Shown in pieces: positions 52,102 through 61,649 of a DNA stretch of 64,000 bases. Under the pieces are notes generated by a model, which was given only the letters and a program-made list of their open reading frames with translations, was not told where the DNA came from and searched no databases. Each line of letters starts with the position of its first letter. Position 1 is the first letter of the stretch. The stretch spans positions 1,426,764 to 1,490,763 of the forward strand of contig NZ_CP021378.1 in NCBI RefSeq assembly GCF_002215495.1. The letters are read 5' to 3'. Made by a program: the position numbers and the translations under genes. The DNA is from Porphyrobacter sp. CACIAM 03H1. GTDB lineage: Bacteria > Pseudomonadota > Alphaproteobacteria > Sphingomonadales > Sphingomonadaceae.

Positions 52102-52854
52102 TTAGAGTGTCGCGGTCTGCCCGCCGTCGACCTTGATCGCGCTTCCCGTGATGAAGCCCGCGCGCGGTGAGGCGAGGAAGGCGGCGATGTCGCCGAACTC
52201 CTCCGGCCGCCCGAGCCGCCCGGCGGGGATCGCCGCGACCGAGCGGGCGGTGACTTGCTCGGCAGCGAGGCCTTGTCCGGCGGCCATCGCGGCATGAAGG
52301 CTGGAGAGGCGGTCGGTGGCGATCTGGCCGGGCAGCAGCAGGTTCACCGTCACCCCGTCGGCGGCGACCTCGGCGGCGAGGGTCTTGCACCAGGAGGCCA
52401 GCATCGCGCGCACCGCGTTGGAGAGCACGAGGCCGGGGATCGGGGTGAGAAGGCTGGTCGAGGCGACCGCGAGGATCCGGCCGAAGCCGCGCTCGCGCAT
52501 GGCGGGAAGAAACGCCTGAGCGAGCGCGATCTGGGCGTTGAACATCCGCGGAAAGACCGCGGCAAAGTCCGCAGGGGTGGCGCTGGCGGCACCGGCCATC
52601 GGCGGCCCGCCGGCGTTGAGCACGAGGATGTCGGGCGAGCGGCCCGCGTCCCGCACGGCCGCGATGATGGCTTCAGGCGCATCCGGATCGTCGAGATCGG
52701 CGGTGATGTGGAGCACGCCCGTGTCCGCGCCCTCCGAGCGTGCGACGGTTATGACCTCGACCCCTTCCGCCGCAAGCGCCGCTGCGATCGCGCGGCCCAG
52801 CCCCTTGCTGGCACCCAGAACGAGCGCCGTCCTGCCTTCGAGCCCTAGGTCCAT
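52102..52854 (-). CDS. SDR-family protein lacking the YxxxK active site
   Basis: 250 residues from the ATG at 52854. The NAD(P) loop LGASKGLGRAIA (about 14-25) and NAGGPP are normal. Where SDR enzymes have Tyr-x-x-x-Lys, this one reads LVLSNAVRA, so both catalytic residues are replaced. SDR proteins with this SN-x-x-R pattern form a recognised atypical group annotated as SDR oxidoreductases, but their chemistry is unclear. The C-terminus GSAIKVDGG is typical. It lies 32 bp before tRNA-Val (on the same strand, downstream of it). Confidence 0.88.
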   Translation of the reverse strand: MDLGLEGRTALVLGASKGLGRAIAAALAAEGVEVITVARSEGADTGVLHITADLDDPDAPEAIIAAVRDAGRSPDILVLNAGGPPMAGAASATPADFAAVFPRMFNAQIALAQAFLPAMRERGFGRILAVASTSLLTPIPGLVLSNAVRAMLASWCKTLAAEVAADGVTVNLLLPGQIATDRLSSLHAAMAAGQGLAAEQVTARSVAAIPAGRLGRPEEFGDIAAFLASPRAGFITGSAIKVDGGQTATL

Positions 52855-52886
52855 CGCCCGCAGCCTCCCCGTTGATGCCGTGCGCC

Positions 52887-52962
52887 TGGTGGGCGGTGAC
52901 GGGCTCGAACCGCCGACCCTCTCGGTGTAAACGAGATGCTCTACCAACTGAGCTAACCGCCC
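52887..52962 (-). tRNA. tRNA-Val (anticodon TAC)
   Basis: On the minus strand, acceptor GGGCGGT/ACCGCCC, D arm AGCTCAGTTGGTAGAGC, anticodon stem-loop CTCGTTTACACCGAG with TAC, T arm GGCGG-TTCGAGC-CCGTC, discriminator A and encoded CCA. No integrase or duplicated 3' end is seen beside it. Confidence 0.96.
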
Positions 52963-53030
52963 CAAGGCGCGCGCGTCCGGGCGGTTTACCCGTGTCCGCG
53001 CGGCGGTCAAGCTGGTAGAACCTTCAGGCC

Positions 53031-53615
53031 ATGACCATTCAGACCCAGCTCAACGACGGCACCCCGGTCTGCATCCGCCGCGTCCGGCCCGAGGACGAGG
53101 CGCGGCTGAAGGAGGGGATCGCGCGCCTCTCGCCACAGTCGCGCTATCTGAGGTTCTTCTCTGGAATGCGCGAGGCACCGCCGCAGGTGCTGCGCGCGCT
53201 GGCGAGCGCGGACGGGCACGACCACATCGCCTGGGGCGCGCTGCGCTCAGACCTTGCCGATACGCCCGCGCTCGGCGTCGTCCACGCCTTCCGCGATGCC
53301 GACGATCCGGAAGCGGCCGAGTATTCGGTCGCGGTGATCGACGAATATCACGGCCGCGGCCTCGCGCGGCTGCTGACGGCGGTGCTGCTGCTCGATTGCG
53401 CGCGCGAGGGGCTGGAGCGGTTCACTGTTCACATCCTGCCCGAGAATCGTCCGGCGCTGGCTTTGGCGCGGTCGCTGGGTGCGGAAGGAGTGGGCCACGA
53501 AGGCGGGGTCTCGGTGCTCGAGATCGACATCGCCGAGGCCCTTGCGGCCCTGCGCGCCGAGCCCGACGTGCCGGGGCTTGCGGCGGTGTTCGAACAGTTC
53601 GGCGAGCAGGTCTAG
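53031..53615 (+). CDS. GNAT-family N-acetyltransferase
   Basis: 194 residues with the GNAT acetyl-CoA loop in EYHGRGLARLLTAVLL (about 103-118) and ALARSLGAEGVGHEG. The N-terminal segment IRRVRPEDEARLKEGIARLS and YLRFF resembles the acetyltransferase domain found in Pat-type protein acetyltransferases. The substrate is unknown. It begins 68 bp past tRNA-Val, on the opposite strand. Confidence 0.88.
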   Translation: MTIQTQLNDGTPVCIRRVRPEDEARLKEGIARLSPQSRYLRFFSGMREAPPQVLRALASADGHDHIAWGALRSDLADTPALGVVHAFRDADDPEAAEYSVAVIDEYHGRGLARLLTAVLLLDCAREGLERFTVHILPENRPALALARSLGAEGVGHEGGVSVLEIDIAEALAALRAEPDVPGLAAVFEQFGEQV

Positions 53616-53647
53616 GCGAGGACGATCGGGGCGGCTAGGGCATCGGC

Positions 53648-54637
53648 ATGACCAGGTCACCACGCATCCTCGTTCTCGGCACGGGCGGCACGATTGCGGG
53701 CGCGGGCGCGGGCGGGACGGGAGCGGCCTATCGCCCCGGGGGCCTCTCGCTGGAGGTGCTGGTGGGTCATCTCGCGGCGCTCGGGCTGGCGGCTGAACTG
53801 GTCCCGCACGAGATCGCCCGCATCGGTTCGCAGGACATCGGTTTCGCCGAGTGGCAGGCGCTCCACGTGGCCTGCGCGGGAGCTATGGAGGATCCCGCTA
53901 TCGATGCGGTAATCGTCACCCACGGCACCGACACGGCAGAGGAGACCGGCCTGCTGCTCGATCTCACCCTGCCGACGACCAAGCCCGTCATCCTCGTCGG
54001 CGCGATGCGACCGGCGGACGCGGTGGGGGCGGACGGGATGCGGAACTTCGCCAACGCGGTGAAGGTCGCGGGCGATCCGGCGGCGGCGGGGCGCGGCGTG
54101 ATGCTGGTGATGGGCGACGCAGTGCTCGCCGCGCGCGATGCCCGCAAGGCCGCGACCAGCAGCATCGACGCCTTCCGCAGCTTCCCGAGAGGTCCGCTCG
54201 CACGGGTCACGCCGGCGAGTCTCGACTGGTTCGGCCCCCCGCACCGGATGGGCGAGGGCGCGCGCTATTCCTTCCCGGCCGAGCTGCCGCGCGTCGCGAT
54301 CCTGACGGCGGGGGCGGGGATGGACGAAAAGCCGGTCGAGGCGCTGCTCGGCATCGGCGCGCGCGGGATCGTGCTCGCTGGGATGGGGCAAGGCAATGCA
54401 CCCGCCGTGGTGCTGGAGGCGCTCGCCCGCGCGGCGGCGAGCGGCGTGCCGGTGGTGCGCGCGAGCCGCATCGACGAGGGGCTGGTCGACCGCAATGTCG
54501 AGGTCGAGGACGACCGTCTCGGGCTGGTCGCCGCGCGCGCGCTCGGCCCGGCCAAGGCGCGGGTGCTGCTGATGGTGCTGGTGGCGAACGGCATCACCGG
54601 CGCGGAGGCGGTGCAGGCGGCGTTCGACGGGGGGTGA
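53648..54637 (+). CDS. Type II-like L-asparaginase
   Basis: 329 residues. It hydrolyses asparagine to aspartate and ammonia. GTGGTIAG (11-18, catalytic Thr15) and HGTDT (92-96, second catalytic Thr and Asp) are intact. The sequence has the usual two-domain length. There is no clear signal peptide (it starts MTRSPRILVLG), so it is likely cytoplasmic. It follows the GNAT gene by 32 bp on the same strand. Confidence 0.94.
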   Translation: MTRSPRILVLGTGGTIAGAGAGGTGAAYRPGGLSLEVLVGHLAALGLAAELVPHEIARIGSQDIGFAEWQALHVACAGAMEDPAIDAVIVTHGTDTAEETGLLLDLTLPTTKPVILVGAMRPADAVGADGMRNFANAVKVAGDPAAAGRGVMLVMGDAVLAARDARKAATSSIDAFRSFPRGPLARVTPASLDWFGPPHRMGEGARYSFPAELPRVAILTAGAGMDEKPVEALLGIGARGIVLAGMGQGNAPAVVLEALARAAASGVPVVRASRIDEGLVDRNVEVEDDRLGLVAARALGPAKARVLLMVLVANGITGAEAVQAAFDGG

Positions 54638-54722
54638 GCGCTTCTGTCGCTGCCCTTCGCTCATGGGCGGTTCATGTCCCGCCCATAATCTGCTATGTCG
54701 CTGGAAAACAAGGAGCGATCCT

Positions 54723-55226
54723 ATGTCCCTCACGATGTCCCTGATGCTGCCGCTCGCGGCCATGACGATGGCGGACGACCGGCTGGTGAGCGCTGCCGAC
54801 GGCGGTTCCGCGCGCTTCGCCGATGTGCTCGTGACCGCCTACGTCTGCGAGCATCTCGGCTTCGGCGTGAACTACGAAGGCCTTGCCGGCTGGGGCGAGA
54901 CAATCGGAGAGCGGATGGCGGCGGACGCGGCGATCCCGTCCGAACAGGCGCTCGCCCGCATCCGCGGCGATGTCGTCTCCGCGCGCGAGCGGTTCAACGC
55001 GATCCACGGCCCTGCCGTCTGGGCCTCGGCCATGACCCTGACGGGCGTCGATGCGGGCAGCGATGCGCAATACCGCTTTCAGAAGAGCTTCACCGGGCGC
55101 TGCAACGATCTGGTGGCGGCAGCCGACACCGGCGCCTTCTTCACCGCGCCCGAGGACCGGCTCTCGGGGGCCGACCTTGCCCGCAAGACCCGCGCGATGT
55201 TTCTCAGCGCGCGCGGCGGGGCCTGA
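54723..55226 (+). CDS. Hypothetical protein, possibly exported
   Basis: 167 residues from the ATG at 54723 with AAGGAG upstream. The first ~18 residues are hydrophobic and Met-rich (MSLTMSLMLPLAAMTMA) and may be a weak signal peptide. The rest is a helical acidic domain with Cys in YVCEHLG and GRCNDL that could pair. No family is recognised. Confidence 0.7.
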   Translation: MSLTMSLMLPLAAMTMADDRLVSAADGGSARFADVLVTAYVCEHLGFGVNYEGLAGWGETIGERMAADAAIPSEQALARIRGDVVSARERFNAIHGPAVWASAMTLTGVDAGSDAQYRFQKSFTGRCNDLVAAADTGAFFTAPEDRLSGADLARKTRAMFLSARGGA

Positions 55227-55251
55227 GCCCGCCGCGCGGCGCCCTGCCTGA

Positions 55252-56361
55252 TCACCCCCAGGGCGTGACGAGGTACTTCTCGCCGGTCTTCATCTGGCGG
55301 TAGTCGCAGATCGCCTCCTTCTCGAGCATCCCTTCCAGCGTCACCTTCGCCTTGTAATGCGAGGCGAAGGTGGTGGTCAGATTGTCGATCACCCGCTTGC
55401 GCATCCGCACCACGGTTTCCATGCCGGCGCGCTGGAGGAAGGGCGTCAGCAGCCAGCCGGCGATGCTCCACTGCAGGCCATAGGAGGGCGTCAGGATGGT
55501 CGGCGACAGGTCGAGCCGCCCGTAGATGTACATCTTCTTCTGCTGGTTCGACCCGTAGCGCGAGAACTCGCTCATCTGGCTGACCGCGACCTGCTCCATC
55601 GCCTTCAGCACGCCGTCCGACGCCTGCCCGCCGCCGATCGGATCGAAGCCGAGGAAGGCGCCGGTCTCGGCGATCGCGGCGCGCAGGTCGGCCATGTAGG
55701 TGGGGGCCGAGGAGTTGACGACATATTGCGCGCCCTGCGACTTGAGCAGCGCGACGTGCTCGTCCTTGCGGACGATGTTCACCAGCTTCATCCCGTCCTC
55801 GATGCAGATGCGGTTGAGCATCTGGCCAAGGTTCGATGCGGCGGCGAGGTGGACGATGGCCGAATGGCCTTCCATCCTCGCGGTCTCGACGAAGCCGAGC
55901 GCGGTCATCGGGTTGACGAAGCTGGAGGCGCCTGTCTCGGAGGAATGGTCGCCCAGCGGCAGGCACATCATGGCGTCGGCGATGGCGTATTGCGAGAAGG
56001 CGTTGCCCGGCACGCAGGCGACGCGCTGGCCCATGAGCGCCTTGGCCATGTCGCTGTCGCCGGTGGCGATCACCGTACCCGCGCCCTCGTTACCGGCGGG
56101 CAGGCGTTGGCCGTGGCGCGCCTTGTTGCCGGTGAGGAAGGGCTCGGGCATGGTCGCCACGACCTTGCCGGGGGTGTATTCGGCGGTCTCGAAATCGGCG
56201 GCGGAGGTGAGGATCGCGAGGTCGCTCGGGTTGATGGGTGCGGCTTCCATCTTCACCAGCACCTGATTGCCGGTGGGCGCGGGGAACTGGCTTTCGGCCA
56301 CCTCGAGCGTCAGCTTGCCGTCGGCGGTGAGGGTGGTGAAGAGCTGCTTTCCGGTGGTCAT
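55252..56361 (-). CDS. Zinc-independent MDR-family (quinone-type) oxidoreductase
   Basis: 369 residues from the ATG at 56361. An alcohol-dehydrogenase-like N-terminal domain (INPSDLAIL, LPAGNEGAGTVIATG) and an NAD(P)-binding domain (HLAAASNLGQMLNRICIEDG) are present, without the structural or catalytic Cys ligands of zinc ADHs. It is thus a quinone-reductase or enoyl-reductase-like MDR protein. The substrate cannot be inferred. The start is preferred over one 57 nt upstream because it matches the conserved domain and AAAGGGAAA lies before it. Confidence 0.88.
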   Translation of the reverse strand: MTTGKQLFTTLTADGKLTLEVAESQFPAPTGNQVLVKMEAAPINPSDLAILTSAADFETAEYTPGKVVATMPEPFLTGNKARHGQRLPAGNEGAGTVIATGDSDMAKALMGQRVACVPGNAFSQYAIADAMMCLPLGDHSSETGASSFVNPMTALGFVETARMEGHSAIVHLAAASNLGQMLNRICIEDGMKLVNIVRKDEHVALLKSQGAQYVVNSSAPTYMADLRAAIAETGAFLGFDPIGGGQASDGVLKAMEQVAVSQMSEFSRYGSNQQKKMYIYGRLDLSPTILTPSYGLQWSIAGWLLTPFLQRAGMETVVRMRKRVIDNLTTTFASHYKAKVTLEGMLEKEAICDYRQMKTGEKYLVTPWG

Positions 56362-56449
56362 CCTGCGTTTCCCTTTGTTCGTCGTTGCGAGTTGCGCTTT
56401 CGCTACGCCCGCAATCACGCGATGGCTAGGGTGACCTTACGTCAGGTCG

Positions 56450-57190
56450 TCAGGGATAGGTGGCTTCGACGAAATAGAGCCCGTGCGGCGGGGCGTTGAG
56501 GCCCAGCGCATTGCGATCCCGCGCCGCCAGCGCCTCGGCGATGCGGCTCTCCGGCCACGTCCCCGCGCCGACCAGCTTGAGGCAACCCACCATCGAGCGC
56601 ACCTGATGGTGCAGGAAGGAGCGCGCGGCGGCGTGGATGTGGATTTCCTCGCCAACTTTCTCGACCCGCAGCTCGTCCAGCGACTTCACCGGATCGGCGG
56701 CCTGGCAATGGACCGAGCGGAAGGTGGTGAAATCGTGCCGCCCCACCAAGGCCTGCGCGGCGCGATGCATGGCCTCGGCGTCGAGCGGCTGGGGCACGTG
56801 CCACGCCCTGTCGCGCAGCAGCGTCAGCGGCGCGCGGCGGTTGGCGATGCGGTAGAGATAGCGCCGCCCGGTGCAGGAAAAGCGCGCGTGCCAGTCGTCG
56901 GGCACCACCGCGCAGTCGGTGACCGCAACCGGATCGGGCCTGAGGTGCGCGTTGAGGGCCTCCATCAGGCGGAAGGGATCGAAGGGCTTTTCGATGTCCA
57001 CATGGCTGCGCATTGCCAACGCGTGCACGCCCGCATCGGTGCGTCCGGCGGAATGCATGACGACCGTCTCGCCGGTGATCCGGTGCAGCGCGTCCTCCAC
57101 CGATTGCTGCACGCTCGGGCCGTGCGACTGGCGTTGCAGCCCGAAGAAGGGAGTCCCGTCGAATTCGAGGGTGAGGGCGAAGCGGGTCAT
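56450..57190 (-). CDS. truA: tRNA pseudouridine(38-40) synthase
   Basis: 246 residues. It converts uridines 38-40 of the anticodon arm to pseudouridine. The catalytic Asp52 lies in [11 protein letters not shown], and YLYRIANR and [11 protein letters not shown] are family motifs. It is downstream of fmt on the same strand, with a palindromic repeat in the 81-bp gap. Confidence 0.96.
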   Translation of the reverse strand: MTRFALTLEFDGTPFFGLQRQSHGPSVQQSVEDALHRITGETVVMHSAGRTDAGVHALAMRSHVDIEKPFDPFRLMEALNAHLRPDPVAVTDCAVVPDDWHARFSCTGRRYLYRIANRRAPLTLLRDRAWHVPQPLDAEAMHRAAQALVGRHDFTTFRSVHCQAADPVKSLDELRVEKVGEEIHIHAAARSFLHHQVRSMVGCLKLVGAGTWPESRIAEALAARDRNALGLNAPPHGLYFVEATYP

Positions 57191-57204
57191 GCCGTCCTGC
57201 CCTA

Positions 57205-57271
57205 GCCGTTCGTGTCGAACGAAGTCGAGACACCTGCGCAGGGCCTCTCGACTGCGCTCGAGGCGAAGGGC
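57205..57271. repeat. Intergenic palindromic repeat (GCCGTTCGTGTCGA type)
   Basis: GCCGTTCGTGTCGAACGAAG then TCGAGACACC at one side and GACTGCGCTCGAGGCGAAGG at the other, between truA and fmt. A close copy lies at 63527-63595. Similar dispersed repeats occur in related genomes. Confidence 0.7.
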
Positions 57272-58177
57272 CTAGGCAAGCACCGTCCCCGCCGACACCG
57301 GCCGCCCGCGCAGGAATTCCACCCGTTCCAGCACCGGCTTTCCGGCGCGCTGGAGCTTCAGGGGCCGGATCGCGCCCGAACCGCAGGCGATGGCGAAATC
57401 CTCGTCCAGAACCGTGCCGGGAACGCCGCTGGCTTCCACCACCTCGGCGAGCAGCAGCTTGACCCGTTCTCCGCCCAGTTCGAACCATGCGCCCGGGAAG
57501 GGGGCGAGACCGCGAACGAGGCGCTCGATCACCTCGGCGCTTTGCGACCAGTCGATCTTCGCCTCGGCCTTGTCGATCTTGGGGGCGTAGACCGCCGCCG
57601 CATCATCCTGCGCCTCGGGCGGGAAGGCCGCGAGGTCGGCCAGCACCTCGACCATCGCCGCAGCCCCCAAAGCGCCCAGCTCCTCGAACAGTTCGCCCGT
57701 GGTCTTGTGCCCCACCGGCACCGTCACCTTGTGGAGCATCGGCCCGGTATCGAGCCCCGCCTCCATCTGCATGATCGTGACGCCCGTTTCCCCGTCCCCC
57801 GCCATCACCGCCCGGTGGATCGGCGCCGCCCCGCGCCAGCGCGGCAGGAGCGAGGCGTGGATGTTGAGGCAGCCATGCCGCGGCGCATCGAGCACCGGCT
57901 GGGGCAGGATCAGGCCATAGGCGGCGACCACCGCAACATCGGCCCCGAGCGCGGCAAACTCCGCCTGTGCTTCCGCCCCCCGCAGCGAAACGGGCGAGCG
58001 GACCGGCACCCCCAGCCGCTCTGCCTCGACCTGAACGGGGGAGGGCATCAGCTTCTTGCCCCGTCCCGCCGGGCGCGGCGGCTGGGTGTAGACGCAGGCG
58101 ATCTCGTGCCCCGCCGCGTGAATCGCGCGCAGGGCGGGCACCGCGAAATCGGGCGTTCCCATGAAAATGATGCGCAC
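57272..58177 (-). CDS. fmt: Methionyl-tRNA formyltransferase
   Basis: 301 residues. It formylates initiator Met-tRNA using 10-formyl-[19 protein letters not shown], the catalytic Asn-His segment [16 protein letters not shown], and DTGPML are intact. The C-terminal OB-like domain begins near 205. It forms a leftward pair with truA, while recR and def, which removes the formyl group, are divergent on the other side. This is a common alphaproteobacterial cluster. Confidence 0.96.
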   Translation of the reverse strand: MRIIFMGTPDFAVPALRAIHAAGHEIACVYTQPPRPAGRGKKLMPSPVQVEAERLGVPVRSPVSLRGAEAQAEFAALGADVAVVAAYGLILPQPVLDAPRHGCLNIHASLLPRWRGAAPIHRAVMAGDGETGVTIMQMEAGLDTGPMLHKVTVPVGHKTTGELFEELGALGAAAMVEVLADLAAFPPEAQDDAAAVYAPKIDKAEAKIDWSQSAEVIERLVRGLAPFPGAWFELGGERVKLLLAEVVEASGVPGTVLDEDFAIACGSGAIRPLKLQRAGKPVLERVEFLRGRPVSAGTVLA

Positions 58178-58187
58178 TAGATTACGT

Positions 58188-58276
58188 CCGTTCGCCCTGA
58201 GCTTGTCGAAGGGCTGTCCTTACTTTCGACCACGGAAAAGAAAAGAGCAGCCCTTCGACAAGCTCAGGGCGAACGG
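58188..58276. repeat. Perfect 29-bp inverted repeat (TTCGACAAGCTCAGGGC type)
   Basis: Arms 58188-58216 and 58248-58276 are exact reverse complements (CCGTTCGCCCTGAGCTTGTC, GAAGGGCTG and mirror image) around a 31-bp AT-richer centre. It sits in the divergent fmt/recR spacer, so promoters for both genes may lie in or next to it. It shares its unit with 39521-39546. Confidence 0.8.
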
Positions 58277-58290
58277 CTAGAGGACAAGGC

Positions 58291-58887
58291 ATGGCCTCAC
58301 AGGAAATCGAAGCCCTCAGTTCCGCGCTCGCCCGCCTGCCCGGCCTCGGCCCGCGCTCGGCGCGGCGGGCGGTGCTGTGGCTGGTCAAGCACCGCGAAAG
58401 CGCGCTGCCTGCGCTGCTCGAGGCGCTGGCGGGGGTCGCCGAGACGCTGGTCGAATGCCACATTTGCGGCAATGTCGACACGCGCGACCCCTGCGGCATC
58501 TGCGCCGACCGGCGCCGCGACGCGCGCGCGCTGTGCGTGGTCGAGGAAGTCTCGGATGTCTGGGCGCTCGACCGCGCGCGCCTGTTCCCCGGGCGCTACC
58601 ATGTGCTCGGAGGGCGGCTCTCCGCGCTGGATGGCGTGGGGCCCGAGGACCTCAACATCGCCAGCCTTCTCGCGCGGGTCGAGGAGGGCGGCGTGGACGA
58701 GGTGGTGCTCGCCATGAACGCCACGCTCGAGGGCCAGACCACCGCACATTACCTCGCCGAACGGCTGGAGGCATACCCGTTGCGCGTCACCCAGCTCGCC
58801 CACGGCCTGCCGGTCGGCGGCGAGCTCGACTATCTCGACGAGGGCACGCTGGCGCAGGCCTTGCGGGCGAGAAGGCCGGTCGGCTGA
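58291..58887 (+). CDS. recR: Recombination protein RecR
   Basis: 198 residues. RecR forms the ring-shaped clamp of the RecFOR pathway, loading RecA at gaps. The helix-hairpin-helix [11 protein letters not shown] (16-26), zinc finger C56-C59-C68-C71 ([16 protein letters not shown]) and Toprim domain ([10 protein letters not shown] onward) are all intact. def follows on the same strand. Confidence 0.96.
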   Translation: MASQEIEALSSALARLPGLGPRSARRAVLWLVKHRESALPALLEALAGVAETLVECHICGNVDTRDPCGICADRRRDARALCVVEEVSDVWALDRARLFPGRYHVLGGRLSALDGVGPEDLNIASLLARVEEGGVDEVVLAMNATLEGQTTAHYLAERLEAYPLRVTQLAHGLPVGGELDYLDEGTLAQALRARRPVG

Positions 58888-58953
58888 GCCGATCACCCTG
58901 ATCGGAGCATCGCGCTTGCCGGAAGGCGGCGCGGGCCCTATCTTGCGCGCATT

Positions 58954-59529
58954 ATGGCTATCCGCGAAATCCTCGAAGTGCCGGACCCCCGGCTCAAAGT
59001 CGTCTCGACCCCGGTCGAACCGCATGAATTCGGCCCCGAGCTGAACCAGCTCGTCGAAGACATGTTCGAGACGATGTACGACGCCCCCGGCATCGGTCTG
59101 GCCGCGATCCAGGTCGGCGTGCCCAAGCGGGTGCTGGTGATCGATCTCCAGCCGGACGACCCCGACGCGCCGCCGGTGGAATGCACCAGCCACGGCGGGC
59201 ACAAGCACACGCATCCGGCCACCAAGAAGGAACCGCGGGTGTTCATCAACCCGGTGATCCTCGATCCGGCGGCGGAGCTTTCGACCTATCAGGAAGGCTG
59301 CCTCTCGGTCCCCGAGATCTACGCCGACGTCGATCGCCCGGCGACGTGCACCGTCCGTTATCAGGACCTCGAGGGGAACACCCACGAGGAACACCTCGAA
59401 GGCCTCATGGCAACCTGCCTGCAGCATGAGATGGACCACCTCGAAGGCATCCTCTTCATCGACCACCTCAGCCGCCTCAAGCGCGCGATGGTGCTGAAGA
59501 AGCTCGAGAAGATCAGGCGCGCGGCGTAA
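58954..59529 (+). CDS. def: Peptide deformylase
   Basis: 191 residues. It removes the N-formyl group from new proteins. Motif 1 GIGLAAIQVG (46-55), motif 2 EGCLSVP (114-120, Cys116 metal ligand) and motif 3 HEMDHLEG (158-165, His158, Glu159, His162) are intact. A ~20-residue His/Lys-rich insertion (SHGGHKHTHPATKKE, about 79-93) lies between motifs 1 and 2; insertions here are seen in related alphaproteobacterial deformylases. A strong hairpin follows the stop. Confidence 0.96.
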   Translation: MAIREILEVPDPRLKVVSTPVEPHEFGPELNQLVEDMFETMYDAPGIGLAAIQVGVPKRVLVIDLQPDDPDAPPVECTSHGGHKHTHPATKKEPRVFINPVILDPAAELSTYQEGCLSVPEIYADVDRPATCTVRYQDLEGNTHEEHLEGLMATCLQHEMDHLEGILFIDHLSRLKRAMVLKKLEKIRRAA

Positions 59530-59536
59530 TTGATTG

Positions 59537-59558
59537 CGAAGGCGCCGCCGCGCCTTCG
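59537..59558 (+). terminator. Hairpin after def
   Basis: CGAAGGCGC (59537-59545), loop CGCC and GCGCCTTCG (59550-59558) form a perfect 9-bp stem 7 bp after the def stop. It is followed by TCCTCG, not a T-run. Confidence 0.6.
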
Positions 59559-59731
59559 TCCTCGCTAGACGCGCAGCAGAGCTGCGGCCGCTGCGGCTCG
59601 CGCGCGTGCGCTCGCGGCCCTTCGGGCCGATGCTATCGCCCGGCTGCTTTCTCTCTCCTCCCCGGGCTTGACCCGGGGCCCCGCTTGCTTGCCGTTGGAA
59701 CCTCGCCGCCTCCACCAGGGTAACCCCGCGC

Positions 59732-60124
59732 ATGATCGACGATGCGACCATGCTCGCCGTCGCCCGCGGTGTGGCGCAGGTGTTCGAACTCGCCGGGCTG
59801 GCGGTCATCGTTCTCGGCGCGCTGATCGCCGCCGCGGGACTGGCAAGGCCCGGTGCGACGTCCGGTGAGGACCGCGTCGCCATCTTCCGCCGGATGCTAG
59901 GCCGCGCGATCCTGACGGGGCTCGAGCTGCTCGTCGCCGCCGACATCATCCGCACCGTCGCCATCGACCCGACCCTCGAAAGCGTGGCGGTGCTCGGCCT
60001 CATCGTGCTCATCCGCACCTTCCTCAGCTTCAGCCTCGAGGTCGAGATCGACGGGCGCTGGCCGTGGCAGAAGAAGGCGAAGGCCGAGGGATCGGGGCAA
60101 GCTGCGGGAAAGGACGGGGGATAG
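59732..60124 (+). CDS. DUF1622 family membrane protein
   Basis: 130 residues with three predicted membrane helices (about 12-35, 52-73 and 80-98), including the conserved-looking FRRMLGRAILTGLELLVAADIIRTV and FLSFSLEVEIDGRWPW. These are features of DUF1622, a family of unknown function. The soluble tail is Lys-rich. It lies between def and rmuC. Confidence 0.85.
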   Translation: MIDDATMLAVARGVAQVFELAGLAVIVLGALIAAAGLARPGATSGEDRVAIFRRMLGRAILTGLELLVAADIIRTVAIDPTLESVAVLGLIVLIRTFLSFSLEVEIDGRWPWQKKAKAEGSGQAAGKDGG

Positions 60125-60173
60125 GCGCGCGCGGGGGCTGGCGTTCTCTTTTCGTTCCGTGTAGGAACGGGAT

Positions 60174-61649
60174 ATGGATACCTCGATTCTCCCCCTCCTC
60201 GCGCTTGTTGCCGGTCTCGTCCTTGGCGGAGCCGGCGGCTGGTTCCTCGCCTCCCGCCCGCTCGCCGATCTGCGCGCGCGGCTGGCCGATGCGGAGCGTG
60301 CGGCGGCCGAGGACGAGGCCGAGTTCAAGCGCGCGGTCGCCGAACTGGGCGAGGCGCGGATCGAGGTGGCGGGCCTCAAGGAGCGCGCGGCCCAGGCTGA
60401 CGGGCTGCTGCTGCGGCTCGACGCGGTGCAGGCCGAGCGCGCCGATCTGGCGCAGCGCCTCGCCGCGCTCGAAAGCGCCTCGGCCGAGCGTGAGAAGGCC
60501 TTTGCCGAACAGAAGGCCGCGCTGCTTGCCGCGCAGGAGAGCCTGAAGAAGGAGTTCGAGAACGCCGGTAGCCGGGTGCTCGAACAGGCGCAGAAGGCGT
60601 TTCTCGAACGGGCCGAGGCGCGCTTCCGCCAGTCCGAGGAAGCGGGCGAACAGAAGATCAAGGCGCTGCTCTCTCCGGTGGGCGAGAAGCTTGCCAGCTA
60701 CGAAAAGCAGGTCGCCGAACTCGAGACGAAGCGCAGCGATGCCTTCGCCGGGCTGAACCGGCTGATCGAGGAAATGCGCAAGGGGCAGGACGAGGTGCGG
60801 CGCGAGGCGCAGCGGCTCGGCAATTCGCTCACCAACGCGCCCAAGGCGCGGGGCCGCTGGGGCGAGAAGGCGCTGCAGAACCTGCTCGAGCAGTGCGGCC
60901 TCGCCCAGCACACCGATTTCATCATGGAGCACTCGGTCGCCACCGAGGACGGTCGCCTGCGCCCCGACGCGATCGTGCGCATCCCCGGCGGCAAGGTGCT
61001 GGTGATCGACTCCAAGGTCTCGCTCAACGCCTATCAGGCGGCCTTCGAGGCGACCGACGACGAGGCCCGCGCCCGTGCGCTGGCCGATCATGTCCGCTCG
61101 ATGCGCAACCATGTCCAGACGCTGGGAGCCAAGAGCTACCAGTCGCAGTTCGAGGACGCGCCCGACTACGTGGTGATGTTCGTGCCCGGCGAGCATTTCG
61201 TCGCCGCCGCGCTCGAGGCTGATCCGGACCTGTGGAACTTCGCCTTCGACAAGCGCGTGCTTCTGGCGACCCCCACCAACCTCGTTGCGATCGCGCGCAC
61301 GGTGGCACAGGTGTGGCGGCAGGACGGTCTCGCGAAAGAGGCGCAGGAGATCGGCCGGATGGGCGCCGAGCTCTACGATCGCCTCGCCACAGCCGCCGAG
61401 CATCTCAAGCGCGTCGGTGGCGGGCTGGAAAGCGCGGTCAACAATTACAACAAATTCGTCGGAAGCTTCGAACGCAACGTGCTGTCCTCCGGTCGGCGGC
61501 TCGCGGAAAAGGGCGTCGAGATCGGCAAGCGCGAGATCGACGAGGTGCCCTTGGTGGCGAGCGCCCCGCGCTACAATGCCGAAGATGTTGCAGCGCTGGA
61601 AGCGCCTCACAAACAGAACGAAAGCGAGAATCGCGACGCGGCGGAGTGA
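60174..61649 (+). CDS. rmuC: DNA recombination protein RmuC
   Basis: 491 residues. An N-terminal membrane helix (about 5-25), a long coiled coil (about 30-230) and the RmuC nuclease-like domain (about 225-430; RGRWGEKALQNLLEQCG, LVIDSKVSLNAY with the PD-(D/E)XK-like core) are present. RmuC limits inversions and DNA rearrangements in E. coli. Its TGA overlaps a GTG of the next small frame. Confidence 0.94.
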   Translation: MDTSILPLLALVAGLVLGGAGGWFLASRPLADLRARLADAERAAAEDEAEFKRAVAELGEARIEVAGLKERAAQADGLLLRLDAVQAERADLAQRLAALESASAEREKAFAEQKAALLAAQESLKKEFENAGSRVLEQAQKAFLERAEARFRQSEEAGEQKIKALLSPVGEKLASYEKQVAELETKRSDAFAGLNRLIEEMRKGQDEVRREAQRLGNSLTNAPKARGRWGEKALQNLLEQCGLAQHTDFIMEHSVATEDGRLRPDAIVRIPGGKVLVIDSKVSLNAYQAAFEATDDEARARALADHVRSMRNHVQTLGAKSYQSQFEDAPDYVVMFVPGEHFVAAALEADPDLWNFAFDKRVLLATPTNLVAIARTVAQVWRQDGLAKEAQEIGRMGAELYDRLATAAEHLKRVGGGLESAVNNYNKFVGSFERNVLSSGRRLAEKGVEIGKREIDEVPLVASAPRYNAEDVAALEAPHKQNESENRDAAE

